Shown one piece after another: positions 19,034 to 27,880 of a DNA stretch of 64,000 nt. Location of the stretch: NCBI GenBank assembly GCA_017744605.1, contig JAGIAZ010000005.1, positions 62,001 through 126,000 of the forward strand. Reading direction: 5' to 3'. The stretch's first letter is position 1; every line of letters begins with the position of its first letter. Under the pieces are notes generated by a model. It was not told the DNA's origin. It did not search any database and saw only the letters and a program-made list of their open reading frames with translations. The stretch is from Sphingobium sp. (lineage in GTDB: Bacteria; Pseudomonadota; Alphaproteobacteria; Sphingomonadales; Sphingomonadaceae). Made by a program: the position numbers and the translations under genes.

Positions 19034-20437
19034 ATGACCACCGCCGAAATCACCCCCGAGCTCAACGCCGTCGACCATGCCGACCGCGCCTTTGCCGGCC
19101 ACCCAAAGGGCCTCGGCTATCTGACCTTCACCGAACTGTGGGAGCGCTTCTCTTATTACGGCATGCAGAACCTGCTGGTGCTCTACATGGTCAATTATCT
19201 GCTCTTGCCCGGTAATATGGGTCAGATCATCGGCTTCGAAACGTTCCGGAGTCTCTTCGGCCTCTCGAACACCGAGGGCCAGCCGCTCGCCTCGGCAATC
19301 TACGGCAATTACACCGGCTTCGTTTACCTGACGCCCATCCTCGGCGGCCTGCTCGCCGACCGATTGCTCGGGCGACGCTACACGGTGCTCGCGGGCGCGA
19401 TCATCATGGCGATGGGGCATTTCCTGATGGCCTTCAACGCGACCTTCCTGTTCGCCCTGATCTGCCTGGTGATCGGCAGCGGTTGCTTCAAGGGCAATAT
19501 CGCGAGCCAGGTCGGCGGCCTCTACAAACCCGAAGATCAGCGCCGCGCCGACGCCTTCCAGATCTACTATCTCGGCATCAATCTCGCCGGCATCGTGACG
19601 CCGCTGGTCGTTGGCACGCTCGGCGAAAAGGTGGGCTGGCATTATGGTTTCGGCGCGGCCGGTTTCGGCATGCTGCTGGCGCTCGCCATCTATCTTTCGG
19701 GTCAGCGCTATCTGCCGGCGGACACCATCACACGGCGGGACAAGACCGCCAAGAAGGAACCGCGCAAACCGCTCACCAGTGCCGAATGGCAGGCTCTCGC
19801 CGCGCTCATCCTGCTGATCCCGGTGCTGGCCTTCGCGATCGTACCGAACAACCAGATCTTCAATGCCTATCTGGTCTGGGGCGATCAACGCTTCGACCTC
19901 ACTTTCTTCGGCATCCGGGTTCCGACGACCTATCTCACCTCGATCGACGCCATCACCTCGATCGGCTTCCTCGCGATCGTGGCGCTCTTCTATCGCTGGT
20001 ACGGCAAGCGCTGGAATGAGCCGGACGAACTGACCAAGATGATCATCGGCGGGATCTTCTCGATCTCGGGCATGCTGTGCCTCTACATGGCGGCGGCGAC
20101 CACACCGGCCGATCAGAAGATCACCTTGTTCTGGCCGATGATGTTCGAGCTGCTCAATTCCATCGGCTTTGCGCATCTGCTGCCGGTGAGCCTAGCACTC
20201 TTTGCGCGGCTAGCGCCGGCATCGTTCAATGCCGCAGTGATCGGTCTTTATTATCTCGCCTTTTTCGGCGCCAACAAGCTGGTCGGCTATTTCGGCGGCT
20301 TCTACGAAACCATGGCGACGCCCACATTCTGGTTGATGCATGCCGGCTTCGCGGCGGGCGCGGGCGCAGTGTTCCTGCTGTTCAAGCTGACACTGGCAAG
20401 GCGATTGATGGGCGGGCCTGCGCCGGCAATGGCCTGA
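19034..20437 (+). CDS. POT-family proton-coupled oligopeptide transporter
   Basis: Inner-membrane di-/tripeptide:H+ symporter of the POT/PTR2 (DtpT-like) family, 467 residues, about 14 membrane segments. Signature features are the ExxER-type motif FTELWERFSYYGMQ at the first helix, ADRLLGRRYTVLAG, and GSGCFKGNIASQVG with FQIYYLGINLAG. The start at 19034 (MTTAEITPEL) is chosen over 18968 because the latter overlaps the divergent transporter's leader. The pair of divergent transporters shares about 90 bases of control region. Confidence 0.9.
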   Translation: MTTAEITPELNAVDHADRAFAGHPKGLGYLTFTELWERFSYYGMQNLLVLYMVNYLLLPGNMGQIIGFETFRSLFGLSNTEGQPLASAIYGNYTGFVYLTPILGGLLADRLLGRRYTVLAGAIIMAMGHFLMAFNATFLFALICLVIGSGCFKGNIASQVGGLYKPEDQRRADAFQIYYLGINLAGIVTPLVVGTLGEKVGWHYGFGAAGFGMLLALAIYLSGQRYLPADTITRRDKTAKKEPRKPLTSAEWQALAALILLIPVLAFAIVPNNQIFNAYLVWGDQRFDLTFFGIRVPTTYLTSIDAITSIGFLAIVALFYRWYGKRWNEPDELTKMIIGGIFSISGMLCLYMAAATTPADQKITLFWPMMFELLNSIGFAHLLPVSLALFARLAPASFNAAVIGLYYLAFFGANKLVGYFGGFYETMATPTFWLMHAGFAAGAGAVFLLFKLTLARRLMGGPAPAMA

Positions 20438-20443
20438 CGCGGA

Positions 20444-20540
20444 AAAGGTGGAAGCCGAACGACCCGCAGCGAATTCGTTGTGGCTGCTTCCGTCAGGACC
20501 TGACCAGGTTGGCGAAGACTACGTCCGCCGACTTCCGCGG
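20444..20540 (-). ncRNA. ffs: Signal recognition particle 4.5S RNA
   Basis: The minus strand contains the SRP RNA tip, CAGGTCC-TGAC-GGAAGCAGCC, matching the Ffh-binding domain IV (E. coli CAGGTCC-GGAA-GGAAGCAG). The outer stem pairs GGAAGTCGGCGGACG with CGTTCGGCTTCC and the 3' end runs into CCTTTT. The capping tetraloop reads UGAC (URRC class), not GGAA. About 97 nucleotides, ends approximate to a few bases. It acts with Ffh to deliver nascent membrane proteins. Confidence 0.9.
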
Positions 20541-20634
20541 CGGCATATGGCGGCCCTCCCCCGAAAATGCAAGCGGACACGGCATTTGCGGCAAACTATG
20601 CTATGCCCGGCGGACGAGGATGGAGACTCTTGCC

Positions 20635-21078
20635 ATGCTGCGCCTGCTGGCTTTTACTCTCTTGATGACGGCCGTTCCCGCTTCCGCTGCCGACGAACTG
20701 CCCAAAGGCCGGATTACCGGCATTGGCGGCATATTCTTCAAGGCCAAGGATCCCAAGGCGCTCGCTGCCTGGTATCGGGACGTCCTCGGTCTCAAGCTGG
20801 AAGATTGGGGCGGCGCGGCGCTCGTACCCGACGCGCCGGGTCATCCGCCGGCGCTGATCTGGAGCACCTTCCCCGCCGACACCCAATATTTCGATCCGTC
20901 CAGAAGCGATCACATGATCAACTATGCCGTCGACGACCTCGACGTCTTCCTGAAGCGGATCGAAGCGAAGGGCGTGAAGGTGTTGAAGCGCGACGACAGC
21001 GACCCCAGCGGCCGTTTTGCCTGGATTGTCGACCCAGAGGGCAACAAGCTCGAGCTTTGGCAGCCGCTGGCGAAATAA
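20635..21078 (+). CDS. Exported VOC-fold (glyoxalase-like) protein
   Basis: Single VOC domain preceded by a signal peptide (MLRLLAFTLLMTAVPASAAD), so it is probably periplasmic, unusual for this mostly cytoplasmic fold. The domain runs from GGIFFKAKDPKALAAWYRDV to IVDPEGNKLELWQP, with the latter containing a likely metal-ligand Glu. Start 20635 has GGAG nine bases upstream; ATG at 20620 is an alternative. A much longer upstream frame only crosses the SRP RNA. Enzymatic role unknown; 147 residues. Confidence 0.75.
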   Translation: MLRLLAFTLLMTAVPASAADELPKGRITGIGGIFFKAKDPKALAAWYRDVLGLKLEDWGGAALVPDAPGHPPALIWSTFPADTQYFDPSRSDHMINYAVDDLDVFLKRIEAKGVKVLKRDDSDPSGRFAWIVDPEGNKLELWQPLAK

Positions 21079-21106
21079 GTTTCAGTATTCCTGCGCAAGC
21101 AAGAGT

Positions 21107-21442
21107 CTAGATGCCCTGCATATTGCGGCTCTCGGCCGGAATCCTGACAGTGAGCGTCTCATAGTCGCCCTTGAGCGTGATCTGGCATGAGAGCCGGCTG
21201 AAGCGCGTCGTCGAAGCGGCAAGATCGAGCATGTCCTCTTCATCCTCGCTCGCTGGGGGCAGCTTGGCAAAATCGGCAGCTTCGAGAATGACATGACAGG
21301 TCGAACAGGCCATCTGACCCTCGCAAGTTCCTTCCAGCGGCTGGCCGGCGCCTTGCGCCACCTCCAGCAGATTGTCGCCATCCTGCGCCTCGACCTCCTG
21401 GATCTTGTCGCCATCGGCGCTGACGAACCGCACCCGGATCAT
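21107..21442 (-). CDS. Adrenodoxin-type 2Fe-2S ferredoxin
   Basis: Electron-transfer protein of 111 residues. Three cluster Cys lie in CEGQMACSTC and the fourth in RLSCQI, the spacing of ISC/adrenodoxin ferredoxins (Cx5Cx2C...C). The ORF starts in a 4-base ATGA overlap with the upstream cysteine desulfurase stop, so the genes are translationally coupled. The context supports a role in Fe-S cluster assembly, although no other isc/suf genes are adjacent. Confidence 0.9.
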   Translation of the reverse strand: MIRVRFVSADGDKIQEVEAQDGDNLLEVAQGAGQPLEGTCEGQMACSTCHVILEAADFAKLPPASEDEEDMLDLAASTTRFSRLSCQITLKGDYETLTVRIPAESRNMQGI

Positions 21443-22545
21443 GCCGCCACCTTCTGCATCTGCGCCGCCTCGTCGATCGCTGCGGCGGCGCGCTGGATTT
21501 CTTCGACCTCGGTATAGCGCCCGAAGCCGATGCGCAGGGAAGACCGTGCCTCGGCGTCGCTCAGGCCGATCGCCCGCAATACATGGCTCGGCTTACCGGT
21601 CCCGCTGGCGCAGGCCGAACCCAGCGAGACACACACATTCCGGAGCGACGAGATCAGCCTGGCAGCATCGACGCCCTCACGCCGGATATTGAGGTTGCCA
21701 TGATAGCGCGCGTCCAGCGCGCCATTGATCGTCCAGCCCGCAAAGGCCTTGAGCGCCGCCTTCCAGAGCCGCTCGACATGCGCAATGCCGGTTTCGCGCT
21801 GCGTCATGGCGACCTGCGCCGCCGCGCCGAAACCGGCGCAGAGCATAGGAGAATTGGTGCCGGGGCGGAGGCCATATTCCTGGCCGGAACCATGCATCAA
21901 AGGCGGCAGTTCCAGCCCCTCGCGCAGCCAGAGCGCGCCGATACCCTTGGGCCCGTGCATCTTGTGGGCGGTGATCGCGATCATGTCGCTGTCCGGCATT
22001 GCCAGCTTGCCGAAGCCCTGCACCGCGTCGCACAACACCGGCACATCGCTTGCGCGGGCAATGGCAATCAGAGCGTCCATCGGCTGAATGACGCCAATCT
22101 CGTTATTGACCTGCATGACGGCGAGCAGCGCCGCGCGCTCGTCGATCGCGGCCTCGGCGATATCCGGATCGACGAGCCCGTCGGGTCCGACGGGCAGGAT
22201 CACCGGTTCGAAACCCTCGTGCCGCAGCGAACGCACCGTTTCCAGCACGGCGGCATGTTCGGTAGCGATCGTGACGACGCGCCGGCGCTCGGGCGGCGCG
22301 CTGCGTGCGGCGCCGATAATGGCGATATTGAGCGCCTCGGTCGCGCCCGACGTGAAAATGAGGTGGCCGTCGCCCTTGCCCAGCGCCGCCTTGACGCGAT
22401 CGCGCGCCAATTCGACGTCGGCGGCAGCAATGCGGCCGATGCGATGGGCGCTGTTCGGATTGCCATAATGAGCCATGGCCGCCGTCATGGCCGCTTCAGC
22501 CTCCGGCGCGAGCACCGTGGTCGCCTGATAGTCCAAATAGATCAT
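21439..22545 (-). CDS. Cysteine desulfurase (NifS/IscS class), second copy
   Basis: PLP enzyme releasing sulfur from cysteine. Key parts: MIYLDYQATTVLAPE start, ATEHAAVLET, PLP lysine in ITAHKMHGPKG, and active-site Cys in SLGSACASGTGKPSHVL. The start at 22545 overlaps the stop of the preceding desulfurase (ATGA). It shares family features with its neighbour but differs in many places, so this is an old tandem duplication or paralogue pair. 368 residues. Confidence 0.9.
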   Translation of the reverse strand: MIYLDYQATTVLAPEAEAAMTAAMAHYGNPNSAHRIGRIAAADVELARDRVKAALGKGDGHLIFTSGATEALNIAIIGAARSAPPERRRVVTIATEHAAVLETVRSLRHEGFEPVILPVGPDGLVDPDIAEAAIDERAALLAVMQVNNEIGVIQPMDALIAIARASDVPVLCDAVQGFGKLAMPDSDMIAITAHKMHGPKGIGALWLREGLELPPLMHGSGQEYGLRPGTNSPMLCAGFGAAAQVAMTQRETGIAHVERLWKAALKAFAGWTINGALDARYHGNLNIRREGVDAARLISSLRNVCVSLGSACASGTGKPSHVLRAIGLSDAEARSSLRIGFGRYTEVEEIQRAAAAIDEAAQMQKVAA

Positions 22546-23591
22546 GTCCGGCTGCCAGAATATAGGGCGAGCCATTGCGCAAGAAAGGCCTGAATATCGC
22601 TTTCCCGCGTATTATGCCCCAGACTGACACGAATAACCTCGGCGGCGTGCTCTTCTGGCCACCCCATGGCCGTCAATACGCCGCTCGCCTTGAGCGTGCC
22701 GGAGGAACAGGCGCTACCCGCCGACACGGCGATCCCGGCCATATCGAAGCGGATAAGCTGTGCCTGTGCGCTCATGCCCGGCATACGATAACTGCCGATC
22801 GTGGCGAGACGGGACGACGCGGACGCGACGATCACGCCACCGGCCGCGGAGACGGCCGCATCGAGTTCACCACGCCAGTGCAGGGCCTCATCGAGCCATT
22901 GCGCACCTTGTTCAACCGCGGCGGCAAACCCCGCCGCAAGCGGCATGGCCTCGGTCCCGGCGCGATAGCCCTGCTCCTGACCGCCGACCGGATGCAGGAG
23001 AGCCAGATCCTGCACCAGCAACGCGCCGATGCCGACAGGGCCGCCGAGCTTATGTGCGCTGATCACGGCCATGTCCGCGCCCTGCGGCAGAGGCAGCTTG
23101 CCCGCACCCTGGCTGCAATCGGCCAGCAACTTTGCTCCGGCGGCATGGATGCGCTCGGCCAGGTCGTCCAAAGGCTGGATGACGCCGGTCTCGCTGTTGA
23201 CCTGCTGGATCGCGAAAAGCGTGCCCGCCTCGATATGGTTCGGCAGCAGGACGATGCCGTCCGCATCGACCGGCAGGCGACAATCAGATCGAACGTGGCG
23301 GAGCACGGCGTCATGCTCGGTCGCGCTCGCCAGCACGGCATTTGCCTTGCTCCTGGTCAGCGCAATTGCCAACGCCTCGCTCGCACCGGCGGTGAAGAGC
23401 ACGGCCCCTCCCCAGTCCAGCGCCGCTGCAAGCCGCGCGCGCGCGCCCTCGAGCAGTGCCTTGGCTGCGCGCCCTTCAGCATGCGGCGACGATGGATTGG
23501 CCCAGGCGGAGAAGCCTTGATCCATGGCCGCGCGCGCCGCGGGCAGCAGCGGCGTTGTCGCGGCATGATCGAGATAGATGCGTCCCGTCAT
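22542..23591 (-). CDS. Cysteine desulfurase (NifS/IscS class), first copy
   Basis: PLP-dependent cysteine desulfurase, 349 residues, first gene of the three-gene coupled set. Visible: MTGRIYLDHAATTPLLPAA, ATEHDAVLRHV, PLP lysine in ISAHKLGGPVG, and active-site Cys in VSAGSACSSGTLKASGVL. The start at 23591 is chosen because the fold begins with IYLDHAATTP; the ATG at 23645 adds 18 unlike residues. Both tandem enzymes keep their catalytic Lys and Cys, so both look active. Confidence 0.9.
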   Translation of the reverse strand: MTGRIYLDHAATTPLLPAARAAMDQGFSAWANPSSPHAEGRAAKALLEGARARLAAALDWGGAVLFTAGASEALAIALTRSKANAVLASATEHDAVLRHVRSDCRLPVDADGIVLLPNHIEAGTLFAIQQVNSETGVIQPLDDLAERIHAAGAKLLADCSQGAGKLPLPQGADMAVISAHKLGGPVGIGALLVQDLALLHPVGGQEQGYRAGTEAMPLAAGFAAAVEQGAQWLDEALHWRGELDAAVSAAGGVIVASASSRLATIGSYRMPGMSAQAQLIRFDMAGIAVSAGSACSSGTLKASGVLTAMGWPEEHAAEVIRVSLGHNTRESDIQAFLAQWLALYSGSRT

Positions 23592-23645
23592 CGGGCTTTC
23601 CTGCAGTTGGTCTCGATACGGGTCAAGGCACAGCACCCAAGACAA

Positions 23646-23673
23646 TTGCGAAATGGCGTCCGCCCTCTATATA
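23646..23673 (+). promoter_or_regulatory. Possible promoter of the alpha/beta hydrolase gene
   Basis: TTGCGA (23646-23651), 16-base spacer, TATATA (23668-23673) in the divergent region between the desulfurase operon and the hydrolase gene. Confidence 0.35.
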
Positions 23674-23735
23674 AGCGGCCATCCGGCAGCAGTAGCGCTC
23701 GCACCGTCTGCCATCAGTCCAATATCCCAGGTGCC

Positions 23736-24392
23736 ATGCCAGACGTCATTTTTCCCGGTCCCGAGGGCCGTCTCGAGGGCCGCTTCAGCCCGCCGCCCCG
23801 TCCCCGCGCGCCCGTCGCCCTGATCCTGCATCCGCATCCGCAGGGCGGCGGCACGATGAACGACCGCATCACGCAGGCGCTCTACAAAACCTTCGTGAAG
23901 CGCGGTTTTGCGACGCTTCGCTTCAATTTCCGGGGCGTGGGACGTTCGCAGGGCGTCTTCGACAATGGCATCGGTGAACTGTCCGACGCGGCAGCCGCGC
24001 TCGACTGGGTGCAGAGCTTCCATCCGGAGGCACAGACGACCTGGATCGCCGGCTTCTCCTTCGGCGCCTGGATTTCGATGCAGTTGCTCATGCGCCGGCC
24101 GGAAATCCGCGGCTTCATCTCGGTCGCCCCGCCCGCAAACATGTATGATTTCTCGTTCCTCGCGCCCTGCCCGGCCTCCGGCATCATCGTGCAAGGCATC
24201 AATGACGAGGTGGTCTCCGCCAATTCGGTGCAAAAGCTGGTCGACAAGCTGCGCACACAGAAGGGCATCACGATCCATCATGACGAGATTCGCAACGCCA
24301 ATCACTTCTTCGAGCATGAGCTCGACCAGTTGATGATGAGCGTCGACAATTATCTCGACATGCGCCTCGCGCCGGATTCGCCGATCAGGTGA
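23736..24392 (+). CDS. Alpha/beta hydrolase, COG2945 group
   Basis: Predicted cytoplasmic alpha/beta hydrolase, 218 residues. The strand-turn LILHPHPQGGGTMND at the oxyanion region, FNFRGVGRSQG, nucleophile elbow AGFSFGAW (Ser), and the acid/His region NDEVVSA...ANHFFEHE are visible. The start at 23736 (MPDVIFPGPEGRLEG) gives the family length; longer frames upstream only read the desulfurase in antisense. Substrate unknown. It is followed 13 bases later by a small monooxygenase-like gene. Confidence 0.85.
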   Translation: MPDVIFPGPEGRLEGRFSPPPRPRAPVALILHPHPQGGGTMNDRITQALYKTFVKRGFATLRFNFRGVGRSQGVFDNGIGELSDAAAALDWVQSFHPEAQTTWIAGFSFGAWISMQLLMRRPEIRGFISVAPPANMYDFSFLAPCPASGIIVQGINDEVVSANSVQKLVDKLRTQKGITIHHDEIRNANHFFEHELDQLMMSVDNYLDMRLAPDSPIR

Positions 24393-24405
24393 GGCTGGAC
24401 GACCG

Positions 24406-24705
24406 ATGCTGATCCTCGCGGGCTCTGTCCGGCTGCCGCCCGAAAATATGGACGCGGCACGGCCTGTCATGCAGCGGATGGTCGAAGCAAGCCGGGCCGA
24501 ACCGGGCTGTATCGCCTATAGCTTTTCCGAAGATGCGCTCGAGCCCGGCCTCATCCGGGTCTTCGAGATCTTCCGCGATCACGAAGCTCAGCAGTTCCAT
24601 TCGACGAGCGCCCACATGGCGGAATGGCGCGCGGCTTGGCCGGCGCTCGGCATCGGCGCGCGTCAGATCACGCGCTACGAGGTGAGTTCGGCGATCGAGA
24701 CCTGA
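24406..24705 (+). CDS. ABM-domain putative quinol monooxygenase
   Basis: Small ferredoxin-like fold protein of the antibiotic-biosynthesis-monooxygenase (YgiN-like) family, 99 residues, cytoplasmic. Features: EASRAEPGCIAYSFSEDALEP, the family core, and FEIFRDHEAQQFHSTSAHM with the conserved His. Members act on quinones or similar compounds without cofactor, but the substrate here is unknown. Likely co-transcribed with the preceding hydrolase. Confidence 0.82.
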   Translation: MLILAGSVRLPPENMDAARPVMQRMVEASRAEPGCIAYSFSEDALEPGLIRVFEIFRDHEAQQFHSTSAHMAEWRAAWPALGIGARQITRYEVSSAIET

Positions 24706-24779
24706 CCTCAGTCAGGCGCGGGTGACAGAAGCACGCTTGCGCCTGGGGGAACCAACACTGCCAGCAGATGCGCGGCCCC

Positions 24780-26573
24780 TCAATTCTGGACCGAGAGCTG
24801 TTCCAGCATTTCCGCCAACTCAAGCCAGCGTTCTTCGGCCGCATCCTTCTCCGCCCGCGCCTTTTCGATGGCACCCGACAATTCGGCAAAGCGCTTGGGG
24901 TTCTTGGCATAGAGATCGGCATCGCCGAGCGCGGCTTCGTCGCGGGCGATCGCCTTCTCGATCTCCTCGATCCGACCGGGCAGCAGATCGAAGTCGCGCT
25001 GATCCTTATAGCTCAACTTGGCGGCCTTGGGCGGCAGCGGCGCGATCGGCGCATCGGCCTTGGGGCCGGCTTTCTTGGCCGATGCATTGATAGGGCGGCG
25101 CTTGGCCTCCCAGTCCGCATAGCCACCGACGATGATGTCGATACGGCCCGATCCGTCGAGGCCGAGTGTCAGCGTTACGGTGCGGTCGAGGAAATCGCGG
25201 TCGTGGCTGACGATCAGCACCGTGCCGTCATAATCGGCGATCACTTCCTGCAGGAGGTCGAGGGTTTCGAGATCGAGATCGTTGGTCGGTTCGTCGAGCA
25301 CCAGCAGATTGGATTGGCGGGCAAACTCGCGCGCCAGCAGGAGCCGGGTGCGCTCGCCGCCCGAAAGCGTGCCGACCTTGGCCTCGGTCAACGAGGGCTC
25401 GAACAGGAATTCCTTGAGATAGCCCTGGATGTGCTTGCGGACGCCCCGCACGTCGATCCAGTCTCCGCCCTCGGTGAGCACGTCGCGGACCGTCTTTTCC
25501 GGCGCGAGAAGGCTGCGCTGCTGGTCGATGACGATGCTGTCGAGTGTCCTGGAACGCGTGATCATGCCGCTGTCCGGCTCGATCTCGCCGGTCAGCAATT
25601 TGAGAAGGGTCGATTTGCCCGCGCCGTTGCCGCCGACGATGCCGATCCGGTCGCCGCGCTGGATACGCAGGGTAAAATCCTTGATGATCGTCCGGCCATC
25701 GAAGCTCTTGCCGGCATGTTCGGCTGCAAAAACCGTCTTCGTCTTGCTGCCGTCCGAGGCCATGGCCAGCTTTGCGGCGCCTTGCGGCCCGATCATCGCT
25801 GCGCGCTCGGTTCGCATTTCCCATAGCTTGGCGAGGCGACCCTGATTACGCTTACGCCGCGCGGTGACGCCGCGCTCCAGCCAATGCGCCTCGATCTTGA
25901 GCTTCGCATCCAGCTTGTCGGCGGCGCGTGCTTCCTCGGCGTAGACTTTTTCCATCCAGGCTTCGAAGCCGCCGAAACCGACCTCGTTGCGGCGCAGATT
26001 GCCGCGATCGAGCCACAATGTGGACCTGGTCAGGCGGGTGAGGAAGGTCCGGTCGTGGCTGATGACCACGAACGCGCCCGAGAAGCGATTAAGCCAATCT
26101 TCGAGCCAGCTGATCGCGCCGATGTCGAGATGATTGGTCGGCTCGTCGAGCAGCAGGATATCGGGTTCGCTGGCCAGGGCCCGGCAGATCGCCGCGCGAC
26201 GGCGCTCGCCGCCCGAGGCGGTCGCCGCATCACGGCCAAGATCTATGCCGAGCTGGTCGGCGATGGCCTCGATCTCATGCGCGGGCGGGGTCCCTGCTCC
26301 TGAAATCGTGAAATCGCGTAGCGTCGCGAAGCCGCTCACATCGGGATCCTGTTCCAGCATCACGACATTCGTGCCCGCGACGATGGACCGCTTGCCCTCG
26401 TCCGCTTCGATCTTGCCCGCAATGAGCTTCAGGAGCGTCGTCTTGCCTGCACCGTTGCGCCCGATAAGCGCAAGCCGGTCACGTGCGCCGATATGAAGGT
26501 CGAGACCGCGGAACAGCCAGCCGCTGCCCTGGATGAGCCCAAGTTGTTCGTAAGATAGAAGTGGCGCTGCCAT
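24780..26573 (-). CDS. ABC-F family ATPase (Uup-like)
   Basis: Soluble twin-ATPase protein with no membrane segments, 597 residues, probably ribosome-associated. Two complete nucleotide-binding domains: Walker A GRNGAGKTTL and GGNGAGKSTL, signature segments TASGGERRRAA and LSGGERTRLL, Walker B LLLDEPTNHLD and LVLDEPTNDLD. The C-terminal part (about 525-597) is a charged coiled coil as in Uup. ABC-F proteins resolve stalled ribosomes or branched DNA intermediates; which applies here is not decidable. Confidence 0.92.
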   Translation of the reverse strand: MAAPLLSYEQLGLIQGSGWLFRGLDLHIGARDRLALIGRNGAGKTTLLKLIAGKIEADEGKRSIVAGTNVVMLEQDPDVSGFATLRDFTISGAGTPPAHEIEAIADQLGIDLGRDAATASGGERRRAAICRALASEPDILLLDEPTNHLDIGAISWLEDWLNRFSGAFVVISHDRTFLTRLTRSTLWLDRGNLRRNEVGFGGFEAWMEKVYAEEARAADKLDAKLKIEAHWLERGVTARRKRNQGRLAKLWEMRTERAAMIGPQGAAKLAMASDGSKTKTVFAAEHAGKSFDGRTIIKDFTLRIQRGDRIGIVGGNGAGKSTLLKLLTGEIEPDSGMITRSRTLDSIVIDQQRSLLAPEKTVRDVLTEGGDWIDVRGVRKHIQGYLKEFLFEPSLTEAKVGTLSGGERTRLLLAREFARQSNLLVLDEPTNDLDLETLDLLQEVIADYDGTVLIVSHDRDFLDRTVTLTLGLDGSGRIDIIVGGYADWEAKRRPINASAKKAGPKADAPIAPLPPKAAKLSYKDQRDFDLLPGRIEEIEKAIARDEAALGDADLYAKNPKRFAELSGAIEKARAEKDAAEERWLELAEMLEQLSVQN

Positions 26574-26715
26574 GGCGGTGGGCTAATACAGATGGTGTCC
26601 GTCGGGGCAAGTCCGGGCGCGAACCTGAACGAACGGGAACCGAAGAGGTCAGCGCCCATTCAGCCGCGAGCGGCCATTTGTGATCCAACGTCATCTCCAC
26701 ACAAGGATGTTTGAA

Positions 26716-27447
26716 ATGTCTCGATCGCCTCTGATGATTGCCGCCCTCCTCCTCGCCACGCCGGCCGCCGTGCTCGCCCAGACGACCACCGCACCGCTCG
26801 AGTTGGCGGGACCGGTGGTCACGCTGTCGGTCACGGAATCGGTCGATGCGGCGCCGGACAAGGCGACGGTCAATACGGGTGTCGAGACCCGGGCGCCCAC
26901 GGCCAAGGCCGCGATGGCGCAGAATGCGACGCAGATCGACGCGCTGATCGCGGCGCTCCTCAAGAGCGGCATCGAGCGCAAGGACATCCAGACCAGCGGG
27001 ATCAATCTCAATCCGCAATATGACTATGCCAATCGCAAGGCCGGCGAAGGGCCGCGCTTCCTCGGTTATCAGGCCAACAACAATCTGACGGTCACGATCC
27101 GCAAGCTCGACAAGGCCGGCGACATCATCGACGCCATGGTCGGCGCCGGCGCAACCAACATCAACGGCCCTGCCTTCGGCATCACGGACGCGAGCAAGCT
27201 CGAGGAACAGGCCCGCAACAAGGCTGTGAAGACCGCGCAAACCCGCGCCAATTTCTATGCCGTGGCAGCCGGTTACCGAAGTGCGAAGCTGCTTTCCATT
27301 TCCGAGACGGGCGAGTTCAGCCGGCCTCCGGTCGTCTTCGAGGCCCGCATGATGGCGGCGGCACCGGCCGACGCGAAAACCAGTGTCGAGCCCGGACAGC
27401 TTTCCACTTCGGTCACGCTGAATTTCCGTTATATGCTGGAGAAATAG
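26716..27447 (+). CDS. SIMPL-domain (DUF541) exported protein
   Basis: Predicted periplasmic protein with a clear signal peptide (MSRSPLMIAALLLATPAAVLAQ) and a SIMPL/DUF541 domain, 243 residues. Landmark stretches: VTLSVTESVDAAPDKATVNTG, KDIQTSGINLNPQYDY, GYQANNNLTVTIRKLD. The start at 26716 has AAGGA eight bases upstream. The family forms oligomeric envelope proteins of unknown role, often linked to oxidative stress. Confidence 0.85.
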   Translation: MSRSPLMIAALLLATPAAVLAQTTTAPLELAGPVVTLSVTESVDAAPDKATVNTGVETRAPTAKAAMAQNATQIDALIAALLKSGIERKDIQTSGINLNPQYDYANRKAGEGPRFLGYQANNNLTVTIRKLDKAGDIIDAMVGAGATNINGPAFGITDASKLEEQARNKAVKTAQTRANFYAVAAGYRSAKLLSISETGEFSRPPVVFEARMMAAAPADAKTSVEPGQLSTSVTLNFRYMLEK

Positions 27448-27505
27448 GCCAGACCGAAACAGGGCATTCAGCGGCGGTTCAATGCGTACAGACTATCGAT
27501 TTCCC

Positions 27506-27838
27506 ATGACACGTTCCAAATTACCGACCCGGATATTGGCCCTGATTCCATTTTTGGCCACGCTGTCGCTGTCCTCTTCGGGAGTGCAGGCGCAGAGCTT
27601 TTCGCGTGAAAACGACCAGGACCGCGCGCGCGAGAACATGCTGGACCGCAAGGTCATGCCGTTTTCGATCATCAAGCGGAGGACGGAAAGCGCGATGGAA
27701 AGTGAGGCAAGCTATGTCGGCGTCGCGCCCAGCCCTCGCGAAGGGGTCTATCGCATGCAGTTCCTGCGCAAGGATGGACGGGTGATCTGGGTTGATGTCG
27801 ACGGCAAGACCGGCAACATCGTCGGGCGAACCAAATAG
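27506..27838 (+). CDS. PepSY-like exported small protein
   Basis: Small secreted protein, 110 residues, with a signal peptide (RILALIPFLATLSLSSSGVQAQ). The C-terminal half has the PepSY pattern GVYRMQFLRKDGRVIWVDVD and KTGNIV. It lies 42 bases before a response regulator and is probably in one operon with the two-component system, a common arrangement in alphaproteobacteria where a PepSY protein may modulate the sensor in the periplasm. The start at 27506 is preferred over 27482 because of the signal peptide. Confidence 0.72.
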   Translation: MTRSKLPTRILALIPFLATLSLSSSGVQAQSFSRENDQDRARENMLDRKVMPFSIIKRRTESAMESEASYVGVAPSPREGVYRMQFLRKDGRVIWVDVDGKTGNIVGRTK

Positions 27839-27880
27839 CAGCGGCTACCCGGCCTGCTGCCTTGATCGGAGAACAAAGAA

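Noticed and set aside
22575..23735. Extension of the alpha/beta hydrolase frame upstream
   Set aside because: This part is antisense to the cysteine desulfurase; homology-like sequence begins at 23736.
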